In this document: one piece after another, positions 57,890-64,000 of the stretch
Layout of the letters: every line of letters starts with the position of its first letter
Numbering within the stretch: the stretch's first letter is position 1
From: Epiperipatus broadwayi
Lineage: Eukaryota > Onychophora > Udeonychophora > Euonychophora > Peripatidae
Direction of reading: 5' to 3'
Length of the DNA stretch: 64,000 nt
NCBI GenBank assembly: GCA_028023455.1
Contig: JAQFVV010006336.1
Coordinates: 822,224 to 886,223, forward strand
Position numbers and translations under genes: made by a program
The notes under the pieces: generated by a model
Databases searched by the model: none
What the model saw: only the letters and a program-made list of their open reading frames with translations
Told to the model about the DNA's origin: nothing

Positions 57890-57970
57890 CCTGCACTTAT
57901 ATATGTAATATATAGGAATTGAACTCAGACTTACACACGACCTTCAACCATCCATGCTATCTCATGAAAA
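57890..57970 (-). repeat. tRNA-like A and B boxes inside F2 (SINE head)
   Basis: On the minus strand TAGCATGGATGG (57,948-57,959) fits a tRNA A box and GAGTTCAATTCC (57,915-57,926) fits the B-box consensus RGTTCRANNCC. Spacing between them is about 21 bp, shorter than in most tRNAs. It is probably a tRNA-derived SINE head with an internal RNA polymerase III promoter. Confidence 0.55.
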
Positions 57971-58090
57971 AGCATGTACTGTAGAAAAAAATTCATATTT
58001 CAAAATAAAGTGCTGTAAGTTCTTCACATCCTTCGAATATGTATGTAAATGGATTATGTCATGCACATGAGGAGTCAGATTAACTTGTGG

Positions 58091-58480
58091 TCAACATTGG
58101 TAAGATGATAAGGTTGGCACAAAGGTGGAATTTGAGCATTCCATCACTAGATTTTCAATGAAATGGATGGCTGAAGAGTTGTGGGTGGAGTGGTTTGAAG
58201 CATGTCCATTAAAGTATGACGATTGGCTATAATATAAGCTGAGATTTGATTGTAAATATGTGTGGAGATGATAATCTGGAACAATTGATGAGTGCTGGTT
58301 TAGCATGAAATATGTATATTGATGATTACTTTTTTTGACATGTGTGTGATTGGGTGTACCAGTGGTATGAGATAGTATGGACAGTTGAGGGTCATGTAAA
58401 ACTAAACAGAGCAAAACTCTCCATACAGTAGGAAATGTGATCATGTGATGCTTAATGGTCATGTGAAACTCTGAGTTCAA
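58091..58480 (-). CDS. Unrecognised 129-codon ORF inside F2
   Basis: Starts MNSEFHMTIKHH seven bases inside the F2 right boundary and ends SYQC-stop. It is rich in S, H, N, T and Y, with a hydrophobic stretch near residues 18-28 (VWRVLLCLVLH). No domain, signal peptide or homologue is recognised. It is long for chance in such AT-rich sequence, but the region is GC-richer, which lowers the stop frequency. It could be a retrocopied transcript fragment or a chance frame. Confidence 0.25.
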   Translation of the reverse strand: MNSEFHMTIKHHMITFPTVWRVLLCLVLHDPQLSILSHTTGTPNHTHVKKSNHQYTYFMLNQHSSIVPDYHLHTYLQSNLSLYYSQSSYFNGHASNHSTHNSSAIHFIENLVMECSNSTFVPTLSSYQC

Positions 58481-58504
58481 GACTCTAAATAAATTTTAAT
58501 GTAA

Positions 58505-61500
58505 TTTTTAAACCTTTGTTTTTAAAATCCACTTGTTTGTAATGTTCTATTAATAATACTAATAATATTGAAGCATTACTAATTAAGAATAGGACACTTC
58601 AAAAATATTCTCTTTCATAAAAAAAAAAACAGTACTATTTTTCGTCTAGAAAGATGATGTCTATAACAAGTGTCATATGTGGAATGGATACCTTTCTTAA
58701 AAGTAAATATACTAAAAAAACCATTATATAAACAATAGACAATCGTCACACTTGGATAAGAAAATCCATTATAGACATATTTTAAGAAATGGAAGAATAC
58801 CAATAGAATGTTCTTAAATTATTATTAAATTTATTTAAAATGAATATATGTCAATTTTCCATGTTTAAAATAAAATGTTCACAGCAGCTACATATCAATT
58901 TCAATTAAACAAAAGCAATATATTATAATAAATTATACAATGGAACACAATAGAAACAAATAAAAGTAGTAAGTATATAACAGTTTCCAGGTGGATAATT
59001 AAAAGGAATTACATTTGATTATAAATTATTGGAATAAAAACAAAGTAATTTTTTTTAAATGCATTTATCTAGTGATAATTACATACAATAAAAATCACAA
59101 TATTTGACATATTAAATTAATTAAAAAGGCATTTCAAAAATTATATTATCTATTATTATTAACAAAAGTTTAATATATTTTATGCATTATTTTGTAAAGT
59201 AATTTTATGATCTAATGTATAGTAATATTTGTGTTTCCATTGTAATAAAAAATAATATAATGCACAGGGAAAAATATTATTTTTTATTATTATTTGTATT
59301 CTCTCTATAAAGAAAAAATATTAACTGCAAGAATTGATGTTGGAAGATATATGTGTGTATTATAATAATAATTTGATTAATCTTTCTTTGGATTTGTCAT
59401 TTATGTGTGTAAGAAAACTGTAAATTTATTTATTTGTTTTACTTTTAGTGAGGAATAAAATAATTTATACCAGATTATAATAAAATTATTACCATTAGTT
59501 TCTGTTAAAGTTTAAATATTGTTATTATGAAAGTTCCATATTTAAAAAATAGTTATAAAATTAGTTTCATTATTCGTATATTGTTTGTTATTTTTAGTTA
59601 AGTAAGTTAATTGCCTATTAAAATGTGTACATTTGAAAACTGATTCTGCCTAGTCTTTCTCATTTTATTGTAAGATTGTGTTATAAAAGTATTTCTAAGA
59701 TTTGTGATCCAAACATTTAACTTTACATTCAAATTATGTCACATCCACAATATTAATTAAAGTTGCTTACTAATTAAATGTATTAAAAATATATTGTTGA
59801 CTAGAGAAGATCTACGATCATCATCACTTATGCAATTTTACTAACTAATGCCTGGGTGGAAGTAGAATAATAATTATTATTTATGAATATCAGAATTAAA
59901 GAGTAATTTAATGGTATCAGATTCATTAACATATACTTTTAAACATTCTCACTCATTGCATGCTTTTGATTTTATATAATAAAACAAATGAGTTTGTAGT
60001 TGATGGTAAAACATAAATATATTAAGCTTCATTTGTGGTGAATGTGCATGATTTGTTCATGGAGAAGTAAACATTTTATTCACACAATAAGCCTCTCAAG
60101 GGAACTATTTATTTATTTATTGGCACATACATTGGTGTGATCTTAATATTTCACAACCCATTTGATACTATGAATAACATGAGGGTTTATTTATTATGAG
60201 CTTAATTTGGCAACTTGGGTCATATTAGATACATCAATTGTATGGAATATTATCTCAGCTAGTGTTGTATTAATTATAAATGAGTGCATCAGCATTTAAT
60301 ATATCCAATGCATTTCCTTAAATGTCTCTGCTATGAAACAAAATTGAAAAAAAAAAAGATTTCATTTAGGGTTTAATTAAGTAATAATTAATCTATCTAA
60401 GTCCAAGCAATTATATTACAATATATATATAATTTTACATAATTTATGAATATTTTTATCTTTTTATATTACAATATATATATAATTTTACATAATTTAT
60501 GAATATTTTTATCTTTTTAAAAAATATTATTTAACTAAATGATTTAAAAATAATGAATAATTTATGTAAAGCTACGGAAAATATGAATATATAATGATTA
60601 TATATAATACATTAGTTAAAATAAATGAATTCATTTTTTAATTAATGTACTTAGAAATCATTAAGTAAAAGTGTATTTTCTTTGTATATTAAGAATTAAA
60701 TAAATTACTGCTAATATATTCTTTTTAAAATATAAGTTTTAAATATATAATGCTTTTTTAAAATAATTACAAGAAAAAAGGGGTCATGCATGTAAGTTTA
60801 ATCTGCCTTTAAGTACAGAAAAAAATGCATAAATTTAATTTTATTAGCAAACTACAATTTTAAGGAGGTTATTAAGTACATTTATAAAAGTTGTTATCAT
60901 GAAAATAAAAAAAATTAAGTTGAAATAATACGTGTGGTGTATTTAATTTTAAAAAAAAAACATATATTAATCTTTAAAATTAATATACAGGTTAGATATA
61001 ATCTCTTGTTTAGTAAATGATTAATAATAATGATTGATGTGTTTATCTAGAGGTTGTGAGTAAAATAATTTTGACACCTGCAAATCAAAATTTAACAATT
61101 TACTATTGATAAATACTGAACAAATGATAGAAATAAAGGTATTGTGACTTGGGCCAGCATGAAATGCATCTTAGGAGGTCATTTGCCTTTTTCGTGTGTT
61201 TTTCTTCACATGTTTTAACAATATGTGGTATAGTAGAGGTTATTAAGTACATCTATAAGACAAGTAACAATTTAGTAAGTTGAGAACTGGAAAATTGCTT
61301 TTTTTTAAAGCTGATGATTTTCTTTATCAATTTTTTTTATTTCCTTACTAATGAGAATCTCAGATTTCCATCTCTTTAATTTTTTTTAATTGTGTTTTTT
61401 TAAATACATAGTAATAAGACATATTTTTATAGTCATGGTTTCATTTTATACTCTCACTTTTTGAAGTATTAAAAAATTATCATGGTGAGTTTATAAAAAG

Positions 61501-63685
61501 TTTCATAATTATAATATCAATTAAATTTTGCAATTAATTACTGTGTTTTATAAAAAGCACAAATATCTTGCAATACAAATTAGAGGATTTCATAGCATCA
61601 ATGAATTAAACAAAATGGAAGTCAAAATTAGTTTATTAAAATTTCAAGTTATACAATAATATTTTGTAATGTAAATAATTAAAAAAATGAAAGCAGAAAG
61701 TTTAAAAAATATTTTCTCAAAGATATTGGCATAAATCCTACCAAAAAAATTTCATGATGTCATTCTTTCTAATTAATGGGGCTAAAACTTATAAAAGTTT
61801 TAGCTTATAAATGAAACAATATAACATTATTTAATACATGAATTAATTAACTAAGTGGTAGCACAGCTAGATTTTAAAGTTGCCTTTAGTAATGTTAATT
61901 GAAACCAATGATATCTATTTAAGCATTTTCATATAATGAAAAACTGCTTTATAATTACAACATATACTTTCAAAATTATATTTTTTCTTTACTTTTTATT
62001 TTTTACCATATTATAAACATTCGTCATTGGCACAATATTATTCTTTGTTATTTATATAAAGCCATTTATTAAAAACTTGAAGTTTCAGACAATCTCTTGT
62101 TTTCAATCTTGATACTTCTTTTTATTTTTATTATATTATTTGTAAGTGATATTTTTTAAAAATTAATAATCAAATTTTCAACAATCCAACAATTATTAAT
62201 ATAATGAAAAATTTTCAGGATTATAATAATTTTTTATGCAGTAAATGGCTACTAAAAATACTCCAATTTTCTGCTTGCATCATTATCATTTCTTGGGAAA
62301 TTTATATATTTTTCTAAAATTAAAGAAATATTGTTAACTATTACTAACCAAAAAAAAGTGTTTTTTTTCCCCTCATGATTTATGAATAAAGTTTTTAAGG
62401 ATTTAATGTACATCTTAAAGATAAACTGAATTATATAATAAAACATACATCTATATATTATATCCATATCAGACGAATCATCTCATGTTTATTATCTCTT
62501 AAAACAAACATAAATCTAATCAATTATAGTAGTGTAATATATATATAAACTTGTGTATAACTTTTAAACATAAATGTAAAATTCTATAATACCATACTTG
62601 CTTTAGTAAGTTTTAAGCTAATTTGCATGTTGAGTATCTTTATATCAGATTTAAAGAAAAAAGAACCAGAAATAAACTAAGGACTCACTAGTGTTAAAAA
62701 AAACAAGATGATTTTAGAACTTAATGTAAACCTATTTAAATTTTTTATTTTATTCTTCTAAAATATATATTTTGCTAAAGAAAATATATATTTTAAAAGA
62801 TTTAAGATTAAATTTGATACTTTCTGAAAACTTTACAATGCTTTTTTTATAATTCAATGATACTTGTTGATTGTTCCAGTCAAATTCCATGATTTACATA
62901 ACTTCCATATCTTGTTTTGATAACAGTCTGAACATTGTATTAAAATAGAATTAAAAAAATAATTTAAAATGTATAGAAATAAAATATAATTATATTAAAA
63001 CCTTGTTGTTGAAAAAACACATCGATTCTATACAATGCTTTTTCCACTTGATTATAATTTCTACCAGTACTATATAATTTCTTTGTATATAATTATCTAG
63101 GCTGTAATATCTCTTATATACATACTTTTTTATTTGTAAATGCTTTGCTTATTTACTAAAATAAAATGTCTTTTGTTATTAAAATAAGGTTTTACCTACT
63201 ATAAATTATATACATATAAATATCTTGATATTAATAGGTAGATACATTTTTTCTTAATGAAAAATAGACTCCTGGATCTCTCTTTAGAGCAGGGAAAATT
63301 TGAAATATTTACATAATACATTCTTGCCAATGCATGGATCTTAAAAGTACATGCTTTAGATAGAGTGGTAGAGTTACTAGTAATTATCTCTACATTTAAA
63401 TTCAAAAACACATTATAATTTTCCTTCTCAGATACTTGGTAGTTTTTAATTAAAACTTCAAGTAATTTTTTAAAATATACGATAAATACATGTGTGCATA
63501 AAAGCGTTTTCTTATTTATATTTATAATCATGACTACAAAAATAAATTATTTTTTCCAGACTATAAAGTGATTATCCAAGGCAACAGTAGATGAGTGATG
63601 GCAGAGGGTTTTAAGAATATTCGTTTAAGACTTTAGGTAGGAATTTAATAATGACAGTCTATTTAGATAACTATAATTGTAGATC
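58505..63685. other. AT-rich sequence, no supported gene
   Basis: Long stretch without an element I could recognise. Frames at 58,615-58,803, 62,252-62,467 and 63,199-63,531 are low-complexity with no domain. The last (110 codons, minus strand) is the longest and has no motif. A perfect 53-bp tandem duplication lies at 60,412-60,517. Confidence 0.45.
60412..60517. repeat. Perfect tandem duplication, 2 x 53 bp
   Basis: Units at 60,412-60,464 and 60,465-60,517 are identical and AT-rich. This is either a very recent duplication or an assembly artefact. Confidence 0.95.
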
Positions 63686-63690
63686 ACTTT

Positions 63691-64000
63691 CAATTAAAAA
63701 AAAAACTGATTGAATTGAAGAACTACCTCCTATTAAAAAATAGGTCACCACACTTGAAACTTAAAAAATACACATGTGGTTTATTATTAGACATAAATAC
63801 TGGAAGCATAAGAAAAGTAGGATGCATTATAAATAAAAGATATAACAACAATATTATTGAGATTTATAACATATTAGAAAAAGTGACAATATTATTTATT
63901 CAACTTAATGGAAGATACTAAATGCAAGAAATTTATATTTATATCTCAACAAGTTCTTACTCTGATGAAAAAGAAAAGTGAAAGACTTGTATATAAATGT
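63691..64000 (+). pseudogene. LINE endonuclease domain, continuing beyond the window
   Basis: The frame at 63,715-63,921 reads ...KVGCIINKRYNNNIIEIYN, then ILFIQLNGRY. After a stop at 63,919-63,921 the same frame continues with YISTSSYSDEKEK. LINE apurinic-type endonucleases show GVGF-INK---NI--F..I..R...L.I...GR-..IIQVYAPT at this point, so the order and spacing agree. An aspartate-proline or catalytic glutamate segment upstream was not identified. The element points rightward and its RT would lie outside the window. Confidence 0.55.

Larger units (their letters stand above)
57859..58487 (-). mobile_element. 629-bp insertion F2 with 15-bp target duplication
   Basis: Flanked by AATAAATTTTAATGT (57,844-57,858 and 58,488-58,502). 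The left third is a hairpin with arms at 57,859-57,886 and 57,965-57,995 enclosing a tRNA-like segment. The rest carries a 129-codon minus-strand frame. The duplication length fits LINE-type target-primed reverse transcription. Confidence 0.6.

Noticed and set aside
63199-63531. 110-codon minus-strand frame
   Set aside because: No recognised domain and ordinary AT-driven composition. Kept only as a note in the spacer entry.
1-64000. CRISPR arrays, bacterial operons, ribosome binding sites, rRNA
   Set aside because: The repeats are microsatellites and transposon pieces, not spaced direct repeats. Nothing in the window is prokaryotic.

Overview
The window reads as non-genic, repeat-dense DNA from a large, very AT-rich invertebrate genome. 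The gag and LINE fragments look most like insect or other arthropod elements, but the species cannot be named from this sequence. No intact host gene, rRNA, functional tRNA or CRISPR array was found. Almost every coding trace is a broken transposable-element gene, and most of the other open frames are chance frames or antisense shadows. A run of exactly 500 N (22,987-23,486) is an assembly gap.

Layout. 1-3.5 kb: a dispersed repeat (second copy near 9.4 kb), a decayed coiled-coil ORF on the minus strand, a tRNA-like scrap, a CA/TA microsatellite, a short LTR-like scrap and the 3' end of a LINE. 3.5-7 kb: a block bounded by inverted repeats. 10.7-11.8 kb: the 5' part of a hAT transposon with a BED zinc finger. 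15-17.4 kb: a second copy of the LINE 3' end, a TA-flanked Tc1/mariner-pogo-type element with clear terminal inverted repeats, and a tRNA-derived SINE dimer. 18.3 kb: a long inverted repeat with a degenerate hammerhead-like loop. 19.6-23 kb: decayed LINE endonuclease sequence. 25.4-26.6 kb: a decayed Penelope-like element (RT plus GIY-YIG nuclease).

29.5-48.5 kb is the core of the window, a stack of retroelements joined by (TA)n tracts. First comes an LTR-type element (B1). Next is a large minus-strand gypsy-like retrotransposon (A) with about 1.76-kb LTRs, a tRNA-Pro-type primer binding site and a broken gag. Its left LTR is split by a whole second retrotransposon (C, target duplication GTAC) and its right LTR by a solo LTR (D, target duplication ATAT). 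A small element with two identical 88-bp direct repeats and a near-complete type I hammerhead ribozyme closes the stack. 

50.8-54.2 kb is a decayed minus-strand LINE. 54.8-56.9 kb is a second copy of B with its internal modules in the opposite order. 57.4-58.5 kb holds two insertions at one AATAAATTTTAAT site. The window ends inside another LINE endonuclease domain.

The most notable signals are the hammerhead element, the two-sided nesting, GC-rich 12-mers matching the CTCF core consensus inside LTRs of three element families, and the module permutation in B.
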